The position numbers were made by a program, and so were the translations under genes. Positions 29,098 through 40,044 of a stretch of DNA of 64,000 bases are shown here, piece by piece. This DNA is from Agapanthus africanus. Lineage: Eukaryota; Streptophyta; Magnoliopsida; Asparagales; Amaryllidaceae. Location: NCBI GenBank assembly GCA_030015575.1, contig CM057344.1, forward strand, positions 598,184,410 through 598,248,409. The letters run 5' to 3'. The stretch's first letter is position 1. The number at the start of each line of letters is the position of its first letter. Below the pieces are notes generated by a model. That model was not told the origin of the DNA. It worked only from the letters and a program-made list of their open reading frames with translations, and ran no database searches.

Positions 29098-31706
29098 TGT
29101 TCCCGCCAAAATTTTGGCTCACAACCTGCTCCCTTATAAAAAAATAATAATAATAATATAAAATAATAATAAAATAAAAAATGAAAGGAAAAACTCCACA
29201 TGCAAAGAATGTAACAAATACCTCGAAGCCAAGAGTTAAAAAATGAAGCAATGCTTCAGATCCGGCGCTAGGCGCGTTGCGCGCCACGTGTCAAACACGA
29301 ATGCGCTAGTGCAGGCTGCACTGTGCTCTGCGCTGCGCGCCACGTGTCAAACGTAGGTGCGCTAGCGCAAAGTGCGCTGCGCTCTGAGCAGCGCACCACG
29401 TGCAAAGCACAGGTGCGCCAACGCTGGAATTATAAAATTCCCCACCGTTAGATCAAAAGATCTAATAATAATGATAAATCATTAATTAATCAGAATTAAA
29501 ATTCTGTTATGGAAAGATTTTTCCAATCTTGTTAAAAACAAGAAGATTGCCTTCTGTAAAACAGAAGCCCTAGGATCAAAGATCCAATGGTGGGGAAACA
29601 TCCCCAAATCAATCATAGAAAGATCTCTTTAACTGATTCAACAAATCAGCTGGCCCTATATAAAGGCCCCAAGACTTAAAGTCTGATATAGAGAACCCCC
29701 CTACAAACTTTGAGAAAACTAAAAAGAAAGAGAGCAAGCTCTTGAAAGAAGATCATTTTTTCAAGGTAAAAAGAATGATTCTTGCACAAAGAGATGAAAT
29801 CATCTCATAAAAAAAAAGAACTATCTTCTAAAAAAGATCATAGATCTATAAAGACCAAGGTCTTTGATAAAAAAGAGATCAAAAGATCTCATCATAAAAA
29901 CAAAAGAAGTATTTACTTCATTCACAGATCATTGATCTACAAAGGCAGCGCCTTTTTATAAATAAGAACTATTGTTCTTGAATCTTGAGGCAAAGCCTCC
30001 TCTTAAAAAGAACATAAACTTGTTCTCTGATCATAAATTTGATCAAATGCACTTTGTGCTATTGGAAAGTGCCTTACACTCTTGAACTGCGCTTTTGCGC
30101 TCCCTGGACGCGCTCAGCGCCAAAACACGCCACGTGTCAACCACATATGCAATTTGCGCTGCAATTTGCGCTTTGCGCTTCTGAAACAGAGCACTATGCT
30201 CATGGGCTGGCGCTCAGCGCTAAGCGTGCCGCGTGTCATTCACTGGTGCGCCACTAAACTAGCGCAACGCGCTCACAAATCGAAAGCGCAATGCGCTTAT
30301 AGACTGGCGCATAGCGCAGAGCGTGACACGTGTCCTCTTCGTGTGCGCTACTTGGCAGAAGCGCAATGCGCTCTTTAATTGGCGCAAAGTGCCTGGCGCG
30401 CCACGTGGCGCACTGTCAGAACACACATTGTTTTGATGAATGCTATGCATTCAATACAAGACAAAAAAGAAATGTCAGGATCCAATGCTCAGCATTATTA
30501 AAAGGGCCAAGCCCAAATAAAGGCTCAATAGCCAGAACAATAAATTGTCAAACATTTATTGGACTTAGCCTAAGATTGGCCGTAAGTTCTCAACTCATAT
30601 CAACTGAACTCATATCAACATTGGTTCAAGGGTATATCTCTGAACCCCTCTGATATATGTCGTTGTAATTCTTCAACATCTTCGGAGAGGTGACGGGTCC
30701 CGACAACCATAAATTCCACAGACCATGATGTCTTTAAACGGGACTGTGGGGTCCTTAAACCCATGGACTACGATGTCTTTAAACTGGACTGTGGGGTCCT
30801 TAAACCCATGGACTACGATGTCCTTAACCTGTACTGTGGGGTCCTTAAACCCATAGACTACGATGTCCTTAATCTGGACTGAGGGGTCCTTAAACCCATG
30901 AACTACGATGTCCTTAACCTGGACTGTGGGGTCCTTAAACCCATGGACTACGATGTCTTTAAACCGGACTGTGGGGTCCTTAAACCCATGGACTACGATG
31001 TCCTTAACTTGGACTGTGGGGTCCCCTTAAACCCATGGACCACCATGTCCCTAAACTGGCACTGGACCACCATGTCCCTAAACTGGTAATCGACCGCAAT
31101 GTCCCTAAACTAAACAATAGGGCCCAAATGCTCTTTTGTTGGATCTAAATGATCCCGTTAAGTTGATCTCAGTCTAAAATTAGACTGACGTGTCCTTAAC
31201 AAACGTTGAGTCGATCTTAGTATAAAATTAGACTAACGTATCATTAACAAACGTTTAAGTCGATCTTAGTCTCGAATGAGGCTAACGTATCCTTAAACCC
31301 AAACCAAAACCCAAATCTAAGAAGATACAGATTTGGACTAATCCACGCCCTACGGGCGACAACATAAATTAGTCTCTGTATACAATCTACGGGAAACCAC
31401 AAACAAAACAAACACCCACGACACGAAGTGACCGTCTAGAGAAGAAGAAAGTTGTTACCGTGATACGGTGGCGTAATTAACTACAGGGGCTTGCGCCTGC
31501 AGTGAAGAGCGTCCCCACAATCAAAAACCCCTCAAACGAGGGAGAATCTGACGAAGTCTGCTATATCGGTCGCATCCGTTTAAACCTTCGATACATAGTG
31601 CCATAAATCAACTTGGTATCTTTGGAGAGGTGGACGGATAGCACCAATTAGCATCTGTCCCCAGATTCAGGAAGACATCCGTCTTCCCGGTTTCCGGCGG
31701 TAAACA
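29098..31706 (+). repeat. 3' LTR of element B
   Basis: TGTTCCCGCC to GGTAAACA, followed by TSD CAGGC. It matches the 5' LTR throughout with scattered substitutions and small indels; it lacks one of the GCGC/CACGTG sub-repeats near 8051. TATA box at 29657-29664, GGAC array at about 30715-31100, and GTATACAATCTACGGG at 31370. Confidence 0.92.
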
Positions 31707-31711
31707 CAGGC

Positions 31712-32118
31712 GAGCTGACCGCTACCGCCTCGGGAGGGACAGGGGTGCGACGAGACTCGGGGCGAAACTCTCTGGCGTAAGACTTCGGAGCCAAACGAAG
31801 CGGTGACCACTGGGTTATTGAACACATCGCCCCGGGGGACCTGCGGCTGTTGGAAATGGTGAGGCGACGATCGGCCGTGCCTGCACGAGCGGAGCCTTCT
31901 CTTCCTCGGTAGGGGTCCCGGTCCCGAGACGGGGGACCGGCGACCTGGGGATCTTTCCTTGCCGTTTGGACGCGGATGAGCGCCTCCACGACGGACGCGA
32001 GTCGGTCTATCCGGCCAGCAAGGACGTTGATGGCATTCGGCGGAGGAGGTTCGTCCACGCCTCCGTTGAGGGGGAGGCGGCGGCTAGTGCTCGGATCGTC
32101 GTGATGATCGCTCGCCAT
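31712..32118 (-). pseudogene. gag: N-terminal Gag of element H
   Basis: Starts ATG 32118 on the minus strand, about 90 bases after the LTR/PBS, and is open for about 136 codons to the B insertion site at 31711. It is Pro/Arg-rich with a helical INVLAGRIDRLASVVEALI segment, as in the N-terminal part of Tat-type Gag. The open frame continues without shift on the other side of B at 7723. The capsid core and zinc knuckle normally following are missing, so H appears internally deleted in gag before B inserted. Confidence 0.65.
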
Positions 32119-32211
32119 TAGGTTGAGATCGGAAGATGAACTTTTGCTGTTGTGAAATCAAAGATTTCCCACAGACGGCGCTAGCTGACGCGGGTGAGAT
32201 CCGCGCCAAGA

Positions 32212-32344
32212 TGTTACCTTCAGTTGATCTGACGATGGCGGCGATGGACGGCTGAAATTTGATCTGGAGGCTGGCTTCTGAAGCCTGTGGATCTCAATGG
32301 GTTTGAGGTTGTTTGCGCTGAGCTACCTGCAAGGAAGTCCCGGG
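32212..32344 (-). repeat. LTR of element H, 3' part (U5)
   Basis: On the minus strand the LTR ends GGTAACA at 32212. A PBS-like TTGGCGCGGATCTCACC follows (about 32194-32210), then GCCGTCTGTGGGAA, a sequence usual after the PBS of plant Tat-type elements. The rest of the LTR is displaced to 54396-54996 by element C. The tRNA is not assigned. Confidence 0.65.
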
Positions 32345-33307
32345 TGTTGGGGTCAAAATTTGCACCCCGGTTGACCGAGTCAAGGTCAAGGTCAACCCCA
32401 AGCCAGGTGGGCCCAAGCCCAGGTCAAGCGGGCCCATGCCCAAGTCCAGCCCGCGGCCAGCCTCCTCCATGCCAAAATATAGATCATGTAATAAATAATT
32501 TTTATGTAATTTTTTATGCATGAATGTATGCAAAATGGGCATAAAGCCAAATTTTTGTAAAGCCCATGGCTTATGTGCAAAAAGAAATGGCACATGAACC
32601 ATGGGATGGACAAAATGCCATTTTGTAAAGCTCAAGGGGCTATGTATAAATATGCAAGCCTATATATGGCAATATGATGAAAATATCTAAAAAACTTTCT
32701 CATTCCCCTCAAAATCTAGCGTTTGTGCATCTTTCCCCTTTCTGAAGGTTCTAAACCTTCTTCTTTCTTTTGAATTAAATCAAGAGTTTTACTCTTCCTT
32801 TTCCAAAACTAAATAGTTTTTTCACCACAAAACCCAAAAAGGGGAGCTTAGATCTCCCATCAGATCTCAAAAAGAAGAGATTTTTAAAATCTCATATCTC
32901 TTGATCTTCAAGATCCTGCCAACAGAGGAGGAAAAAGGAGGCTCATCTCCGAAAACCCCATTTTGGGGAAGATCCAGGGCTCCAAAGAAGAACCCTTTTC
33001 ATCAACTCCAAAATATCTTAGGAGTTTTAACTCCACTCTAAATCCTCTTTTGGGATTTTAAATCCTATTTCTGGAACTAAAAGCCCCTTTTTCCTTGCCG
33101 GCGTCCAAGCGCCCGACGAGCGCTCAAGCGCCTAGCGCCAACGTACCGGGCACGTGGTGCGCCAGCGCTCGAGCGCCCGGCGCTTCAGCGCCCAGCGCCC
33201 ACGTGCCGGGCACGTAGTGCGCCTGCGCCTAAGCGCCTAGCGCTCGCGTGTTAGACACGCGAGGCGCTGGCCCCCACGCATCCTTTGGATGCCCTTTCCC
33301 ATATATA

Positions 33308-33343
<36 letters not shown>

Positions 33344-33756
33344 TGTACATATATACACACACACACACACATACTCTACGGCACTGTCCCTCTAAAAAAA
33401 ATTATGCCGGGGCGCTGCCCCACACCCCGTAAGGGGCTGCTAGCCCCCTTTACCCCAGCCCGCTATCCGGGTAGCGGGACCCCCGTAAAAACTCTGCGGG
33501 GCTCCCGACATATCCAAAACCCCTTCAAAACACAACACGGCACGTTGAGTTCGCATGACCAGTTTAACCCGTCAATCGGAGGTTCCTTCGCTCCAAAGGC
33601 GAGGGGTAATTAACGGCAGCTTAGTTCGCGGCTGCCGGAGATTCGAATTCCCACAATCAATAAATCCCAGCCTACCCTAGGCAGGGGGAATCTGTAATGC
33701 GCCCGACAAGCGCGCTCGTATTCCCATCTTAATGGGGTGACGAAAAACACCCTATA
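32345..33756 (+). repeat. 5' LTR of element C
   Basis: Matches 53031-54390. TATA box TATAAATA at 32645-32652. It contains GCGCC/CACGTG-rich micro-repeats (33095-33260) and a microsatellite of TATG and CA units (33302-33372), shorter in the 3' copy. Frames at 32287-32635 and 33248-33613 are LTR shadows. Confidence 0.92.
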
Positions 33757-33761
33757 GATTC

Positions 33762-33780
33762 TGGCACGCCCGGTGGGACC
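33762..33780 (+). promoter_or_regulatory. Primer binding site of element C
   Basis: TGGCACGCCCGGTGGGACC, the same 19 bases as in element B, five bases after the LTR. Confidence 0.75.
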
Positions 33781-33898
33781 AATCTCTCCTCCCATATTTC
33801 GGGTTAAACGTTTATGCGAACTCAATCAATATACATATCTATATTTATACTAAAATAATGCTCTTTCATGCAGGTTTTCAAGCAATCACTTCTCAACA

Positions 33899-36141
33899 AT
33901 GTCTCCAAAGATGAACTCAGCTCCCGTCTCCTACACGATGAAGATAGACTCCAGGACGGTCCTTCCGGCCAGTCTCGGGCGACAATGGGAGGAGCCGCTG
34001 CTACAGTTCGGCTCTATTCTGTTCGTGCCAGCTAACGCCATTCCAGCTCCTCAAGCTCCAGCAACAGACAGACCGGTCTCGAAAGGCAGAAGACCAAATG
34101 TGGTGATCTCGAGGGCGCCCCAACCCAAACCTAAGTCGGTGTCTAAACGACTTTCCTTGACCCCAGCTGGGAGCAAGGCCATCAACACCAACAAAGCTAC
34201 AACGCGTCTCGAGCAAGCTCCGGCGGTGCCCCTAACAACCGCTCGATCGGGTGTCTTCTCTAAGCTCCCCGCTAATTGACTCACAATGGCTTCCCGAATA
34301 ACTGATGCCCGCCAAGCCTTCAAAATCGAGAAGCTAAGACAGAAAAGGCTCAGGTACAGAGCCAACAAATAGGCTAGGGCTCCTGCTAGGCTGAACCTCA
34401 TGAGGTTCGAGGAACAGGGTTACCCCGCCAAAGATGAGGAAATGGCTGGATATGTGGTCCACACTGTCTACATGGTGGGAACGCGCAGCAAGAGCAAGGA
34501 CGGGGCCACCACATCTCAAATCCAATCTGGCTTGAATGTGGTTGCCGCTTCCCAAGAGCAGCCGCCTCCTCTGGATGATGAAAACCCTCTCGATGAGGAT
34601 GATAGGTTGAGAGAGCCCTTAGTTCATGAGGAGTCGGGCTCAGAAAGTGAAGATGAGCCAACTTTCCATCCTAAGACCGCAGAGCAGCAACTTCTCCAAG
34701 AGCTCCGAAAACAGCTCAGAAGCAAAGACAAGGAGATGGCCAAGCTCTACTCAAAGATCGACGACTTGACAAATGTCGTCTTACGGCTTACGGCCCAACT
34801 TGCCTCTCAGCCGCCCAATCAAGCGCAGGGCTCTGCTCATGAACCGGGGAAACGGCGTCCCGAGACAGCCGACGCCTATTCCCCAAAATCCAAAGGTGGA
34901 CGGACCGCATGGAAGCCAGTCGCATCCTATCTCAGGAAATGTCTTGGCTACCAATGACAGTAGCCTGCCGACTCAAGATCAAATCATGGATTTGTTTGCC
35001 AACAAAGCCAAAACATCGGTAGCTGAAGCCGAAGCGCAAAAAGATATCAGCAGCAGTGGGAGACCATATCCTGCTCAGTATGATCTGGTAGAATTTCCTA
35101 GCAGCTATGTCATCCCTAAATTCGGAAGATTCGATAGGACGGGAAATACGAATTAGCACATCGCCCACTTCAAAGCCTCATGCGGGAATACTGGGGGCAA
35201 TGATGCGCTTCTCCTCCGCCAGTTCGTTGATAGCTTGGCCGACGTTGTTTTCGACTGGTATGCGAACATACCGGATGGCTCCGTCACAACTTTCGTCCAA
35301 ATGGAAGCTTTTGTTTCGGCAGAGGTTCATGAGTGTCAGCGATAAGATCACCATCGCCGACCTCGTAAGGACCAAGCCAAAGAACAACGAAAGCAGCACG
35401 GATTTTATAACCCGATGGTGCAATCTCTCCGTCAAATGTGAACCGCCGATAGAGCAGGACCAATCTGTCAGTCTCCTCGTCGGAAATCTCAACAATTAGA
35501 TTGCCCCGTTTCTATACACCGCGGGTCTCAAAACATTCCAAGAGCTGACCAGAAAAGTCCAGATGTTGGAGCACTCAAAGCAGGAGTCCTCCTCGGATTC
35601 CCAAAATAACAATAGGTCCTGGAGAAACCGAACGGACGATAATCGCAAAGGAGAAAATTCCGACGATTCTGAATCTTTTAACACTTCGGCTAACCGAAAT
35701 AAGCAAGGGATGAGCAGGCCTAATGCCAACCAGCCTCGGAAGCCAGTGTTCGGAGAGGGAGGAGAATCTCCACTGAAAGAGAAGCTAGATAAGGTCTATT
35801 CCTTCAGAAGGGACAAAATCCGTAAAATATTCAAAGACGCCCAGAGGAACGGTCTACAACTGCCAGAGTCAAAAAGACCATAGGAAGCGAATATGACCGA
35901 TGACCCCAAATACTGCCCCTATCACAGAGTGATAGGTCATGCCATTGAGGACTGCTTCGTCTTCAAAGATTGGGTCGAAAAGCAATACAAGGCAGGAGAG
36001 ATAGAACTGTCTAATGGCGTGTTAACAAACAGTCCAGCTGCGACCGCCAATTTCATACAAACGGAGACCGAAATTCTTCGTGAAACTGATTCTCTCAGAC
36101 ATCTGCCTTTCTCTGAAAACAATCGACCACCACGTCATTAA
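33899..36141 (+). pseudogene. gag: Decayed gag of element C
   Basis: Segments 33899-34279 and 34400-34957 share one frame; the coding trace then moves to a second frame (34773-35156) and a third (35107-35499, 35563-35883, 35893-36141), giving two frameshifts plus several stops. Landmarks match B gag in order: SGVFSKL-type N-terminus, HTVYM at about 34462, a coiled segment LLQELRKQLRSKDKEMAKLYSKI, gag core with YVIPKFGRFDRTGN and FDWYANIPDG, FRQRFMSVS, and the CHHC knuckle CPYHRVIGHAIEDC (about 35914-35955). No protease or RT follows. It cannot produce full-length Gag as it stands. Confidence 0.8.
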
Positions 36142-36470
36142 ACTGGGAACAGTCGACCTCTAAGTCGTTAAACTGGGAATGTAAATATATATATATATAT
36201 ATATATAAACAAAAAAATGTGTAAATAAAAGAAAAATAAAGAAAAGCCGAAATGTTGGGCCAACTCGCAATAAAAATCAGCGAGTAAAATAAAGATGAAA
36301 ATAAATCCGAAATGATGGGGCAATCGCGAATAAAAGCCGAAATGATAGGGCAATCGCAATCTTCGCGATAAGAAAAGCTGAAATGATAGAGCAATCGCGG
36401 TAAAACAAAAAAAAGGCGAATGATGAGTCGCTCCTGGTACCATATTCCAGTGCAGCGATGCAGACGCCAA
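36120..36470 (+). repeat. Hairpin repeats after gag of element C
   Basis: Units GACCACCACGTC, CGAC-CTCTAA-GTCG and TTAAACTGGGAA resemble the GGAC-N6-GTCC arrays of LTRs A and B. An AT microsatellite (36184-36206) and GCCGAAATGAT/GGGCAA units akin to the B 56-bp repeat follow (36240-36410). Confidence 0.55.
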
Positions 36471-36480
36471 CCAAAATCCA
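36418..36480 (+). repeat. GCTCCTGG element, C copy 1
   Basis: GATGAGTCGCTCCTGGTACC...CCAGTGCAGCGATGCAGACGCC. Further copies in C start at about 36868, 37464 and 37550. GTATACAATCCACGGG follows the first two (36530, 36987). Confidence 0.5.
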
Positions 36481-36639
36481 GTTTCCCAAAATTCTGTCGG
36501 CCCAACGGTCAGTCCCCAAATTGGCTACCGTATACAATCCACGGGCTCAAATAATTCTCATCACGCCCATGCCCCACCGCAACCACCAGTTACGCAGCTG
36601 GTCTCCGCCCTTGGAATTATGCTCCATTGGGAAGACCCA

Positions 36640-36855
36640 CTCATGTGTCCTCACGATACATGAGGAGAACAAACCTTCGTGAGATCCTTACGACTCACAA
36701 AGGAAAAATACACTTGGGGGTCCTCACGGCTCCTAAGGAGAAAATGCACCTACGGGATCCTTACGACTCATGGGGGAAAATGCCTTTATGGGACCCTTAC
36801 GGCCCATAAAATTGAAAAGCCTTAGGTGATAGGGATCTAAACTTGTCTACTAAGC
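36640..36855 (+). repeat. Five-hairpin module, copy C1
   Basis: Hairpin 1: CTCATGTGTC / GATACATGAG, loop CTCAC (36640-36664); its stem is unlike any B copy yet fully paired with one G-T. Hairpin 2: CCTTCGTGAG-a-TC / GA-CTCACAAAGG (36674-36703). Hairpin 3: CTTGGGGGTC / GGCTCCTAAG with wobbles (36713-36737). Hairpin 4: CCTACGGG-a-TC / GA-CTCATGGG (36749-36774). Hairpin 5: TTTATGGG-a-CC / GG-CCCATAAA, a paired change from ATGAG / CTCAT (36784-36810). Closing stem CTTAG / CTAAG (36821-36855). Confidence 0.75.
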
Positions 36856-37104
36856 CATTGCTTCCTAATCCCAATGGTGAATGATGAGTCGCTCCTGGTA
36901 GCATATTCCAGTGCAGCGATGCAGACGCCAACAAAGTCCCGAAATTTTTTCGGCCCTGCGGTCTGGATCATACATCCTGCAAGACCGTATACAATCCACG
37001 GGTGTAAAACAATCCCAATCTCTCCCAAGTCCTACCGGTGAGACCACATTCAAAGTCCCACCAAAAATAAAAATAAAAATAAAAAAATGGTATGTCCACA
37101 AGCA

Positions 37105-37440
37105 AAATGGGCACGGATGAAACCCCGAAAAGGCGCCGTGAGTAAAAACAGCAAGATTGCTGGCGAGTTTGTGAAAACCCGAAAAGGCGTAAACTCGTAA
37201 AAAAAAAAGAGATGAAATGCACTCGCAAAGTCCTCTAGACTTTGTGAGGAGAAAATTCCCGCGTGAGATCCTTACGACTCACAAAGGAGCAACACGCTTA
37301 AGAGTCCTCACGACTCCTAAGGAGAAAATAGACCTACGAGATCCTTTCGACTCGTAGGGAGAAAATGCTTTTGTGGGTTCCTTACGACCCATAAAATTGA
37401 AAAGCCTCAGGTGATAGGGATCTAAACCTGCCTCCTAAGC
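37105..37440 (+). repeat. GAAA-hairpin pair and five-hairpin module, copy C2
   Basis: 37111-37140: CACGG / CCGTG around CCGAAAAGG. 37164-37197: CGAGTTT / AAACTCG around the second CCGAAAAGG. Then hairpin 1: CTCGCAAAGTC / GACTTTGTGAG (37222-37248). Hairpin 2: GTGAG-a-TC / GA-CTCAC (37263-37282). Hairpin 3: CTTAAGAGTC / GACTCCTAAG (37297-37321). Hairpin 4: CCTACGAG-a-TC / GA-CTCGTAGG (37333-37358). Hairpin 5: TTTGTGGG-t-TC / GA-CCCATAAA (37370-37395). Closing stem with CAGG / CCTG (37405-37439). Confidence 0.75.
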
Positions 37441-37639
37441 CATAAATTCCCAAATCCTCTCGGGGCAAATGATGAGTTGCTCCTGGCATTACTCCAGTGC
37501 AGTAATGCAGATGCCAAACAAAAACCAATCCCCAAATCCTCTCATGAAAGATGATGATTCGCTCCTGGTACCATATTCCAGTGTAGCGATATTGATGTCA
37601 ACCAAAATCAAATCAAACCAATAACCTCTGCGCCGGAAT

Positions 37640-39009
37640 TATACTCCGTTCTAGAATTTACCCCGTGTCGAAATCATGCTTCGCCTCGGGATATCTACCT
37701 TCCCTGCCGGAATTATTCTCCGCCTCGGAATCAAATCAACCGACCAGCTCTGCGCCGGAATCATGCTTCGTCTCAGAGTGTACCCCACGTCGAAATCAAG
37801 CTTCGTCTCGGTGTACCTGCCTTCCCTGTCGAAATTATGCTTCGTCTCGGAATCAAGTCAGCCAACAAGCTCTGCGCCGGAATCATGCTCCGTCTCAGAA
37901 TATTCCCCGTGTCGAAATCATGCTTCACCTCGGAGTATTTGCCTTCTCTGTCGGAATTATGTTTCACCTGGGAATCAACCTCTGCATCGAAATTATGCTT
38001 CGGTCAGAATGTCTGCCGATCCTCGGAATTATACTCCGATCCCCGAAATTATGCTTCTTCTAGAAATCAACCCCTGCATCAAAATTATGCTTCGGTCAGA
38101 ATGTCTGCTGCTCGTCGAAATTATGCTCCGACCCTTTGGAATCATGCTCCGCTCATCGGAATTATGCTCCGATCCTTGGAATCATGCTCCGCTCTTCGGA
38201 ATGATGCTCCGATCTTTGGAATCATGCTCCGTGCTTCGGAAGGATGCTCCGATCCTTGGAATCATGCTCCGCTCTTCGGAATGATGCTCCGATCTTTGGA
38301 AACATGCTCCGCTCTTCGGAATGATGCTCCGATGCCTGGAATCATGCTCCGCTCATCGGAATCATGCTCCGATCCCTGGAATCATGCTCCGCCCTTTGGA
38401 ATGATGCTCCGATCCCCGGAATCATCCTCCGTCTCAGAATGTACCCCGTGTTGAAATTATGCTTCGTCTTGGAATCAAGTCAGCCAACAAGCTCTGCGCC
38501 GGAATCATGCTCTGTCTCAGAATGTACCCCGTGTCGAAATCATGTTTCGCTTCGGAGTATTTGCCTTCTCTGTCGGAATTATGCTTCGCCTGGGAATCAA
38601 CCTCTGCATCGAAATTATGCTTCGGTCAGAATGTCTGCCGCTCATCGGAATTATGCTTCGACCCCCCTTGGAATCATGCTCCGCTTCGGAATGATGCTTC
38701 GATCTTTGGAATCATGCTCCGCTTCGGAATGATGCTCTGATCCCTGGAATCATGCTCCTCTCTTCGGAATGATGCTCCGGTCCCTGGAATCATGCTCCGC
38801 ACTTCGGAATGATGCTCCGATCCCTGGAATCATGCTCCGCTCTTCGGAATGATGCTCCGTTCCTGGAATCATGCTCCGCTCTTCGGAATGATGCTCCGAT
38901 CCTTGGAATCATGCCTCTACTCTTCGGAATTATGCTCCGACTCTTTGGAATTATGCTCCGACCCATAGAATTATGCTCCGCAAATCGGAATGATGCCCCG
39001 ATCCCCGGG
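37640..39009 (+). repeat. GGAATNATGCTCCG tandem array of element C
   Basis: First part (37640-38100): longer units containing CGGAATCATGCTTCG and GTCGAAATTATGC. Second part (38100-39009): about twenty near-identical half-units of about 20 bp, GGAATCATGCTCCG then (C/A)TC(T/C)T, paired into about 40-bp units. Arms CGGA / TCCG bracket each half-unit. All three forward frames are open for long stretches, a property of the repeat. F interrupts the array at 39015; its last units resume at 52909-52965. Confidence 0.8.
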
Positions 39010-39014
39010 AATCA

Positions 39015-40044
39015 TGTTAGTGTATATGCCCTAGGGGCCATTATTGTATCATACTAGTTTGTATATTACTTAATGGAAGCTTGGGATATTCACAGTTATA
39101 TTAACAGTCTTGCTAAACATGGTAGTATGCTACTTGGTTTATTTCTATCTTAATATGTGTATATGTTAGCATATCGAGAATACATATTGATAGAGCCCTT
39201 AGGATCTTACTTGACTACCAGCGTTGTAATGGCAGTCACACTAGTGGGGGCTGGGTAGTCTACAAGTACATCCTTTTTCAGGTCCCTAGTCGCAGAATTA
39301 TCGAGACAGGGCATCGATACTCCGGAGTAGACTAGTGTGTACGCTTCTCATCCCAGCAGGGGAAATGGTCTGTCCCACAGCTATTAGTACGTCGTACTGG
39401 AGATAGTATACAGGTGCTCGTTGGGTTACGGGTATACCGGACATGACTCGCAGGGAACTGTTGGTTGGTATTATACCCGTCGTCAGTTAACAGTTCCCAG
39501 GTGACATGAGTATAGCATAGTCCGCAGACTTGACACTGCTGCTTCGCCTCGAGTGTGTTCCCACTGTTCTCAGATTGCTACCCTACCACGGCTCAAAGGA
39601 GTCGTGCAAACAGGTAGCAGTTGGGTGCAGTCCCGAAGCACTTGGAGGCAGTTGCGGTTATATAGGATTCGTCTCTCCCCGTATTGGGAGTTGATATCAC
39701 ACTGTGTTTGGAAAGCCATTACGCAAAGTCCCTGGCCAGGGCAAACGAGATTTACTGGTAGGATTTCCAGTAGCTTCTCAAGGTGTAATGGGTTTCACTC
39801 CGACACGACTTATACAGCTTTTAGGGGACTAACGCTTGCCGCCCCCCAGACCTGATATGCAATAGTCTTAGACGAACAGACCGGACTGTACGGAGATTGT
39901 CACATCAGGCTCAGTAGGAGTTCGGATGGGTTTCCTCATCGGCCTTCTTATCGACATCTACCTGGGGACCGTTACGCACAGCTAGTGCCGCTTGCGGTCT
40001 GTGGTTAAACCCACTGCCAGCGTAGTGTCGAGTCTTTAGAGTCC
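39015..40044 (+). mobile_element. Solo LTR F, left part
   Basis: Starts TGTTAGTGTATATGCCC. With the right part (52019-52903, ending GACTTACA) it forms a 1.9-kb unit bounded by TSD AATCA (39010-39014 and 52904-52908) and split by E. TG...CA ends, a 5-bp duplication and no coding, PBS or internal LTR repeat point to a solo LTR left by recombination. The lineage is unresolved; copia is a guess. The frame 39553-39855 has no family signature. Confidence 0.75.

Larger units (their letters stand above)
7724..31706 (+). mobile_element. Element B: non-autonomous Tat-like Ty3/gypsy LTR element, split by D
   Basis: It is bounded by LTRs 7724-10398 and 29098-31706 and by the 5-bp target duplication CAGGC at 7719-7723 and 31707-31711. 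It has a PBS, a gag-derived frame, a polypurine tract and about 13.7 kb of own sequence once D (15797-26021 plus one GATCT) is removed. No protease, reverse transcriptase, RNase H or integrase motif is visible on either strand, so it would need proteins in trans. The remaining internal region is hairpin-rich tandem repeats. It sits inside H, between gag and protease. Confidence 0.9.

Noticed and set aside
37665..39057. Overlapping plus-strand frames of 80-200 codons
   Set aside because: All three frames translate the same 20/40-bp tandem array; no start context or domain.
39553..39855. 100-codon frame in F
   Set aside because: No family motif; it lies in a non-coding solo LTR.
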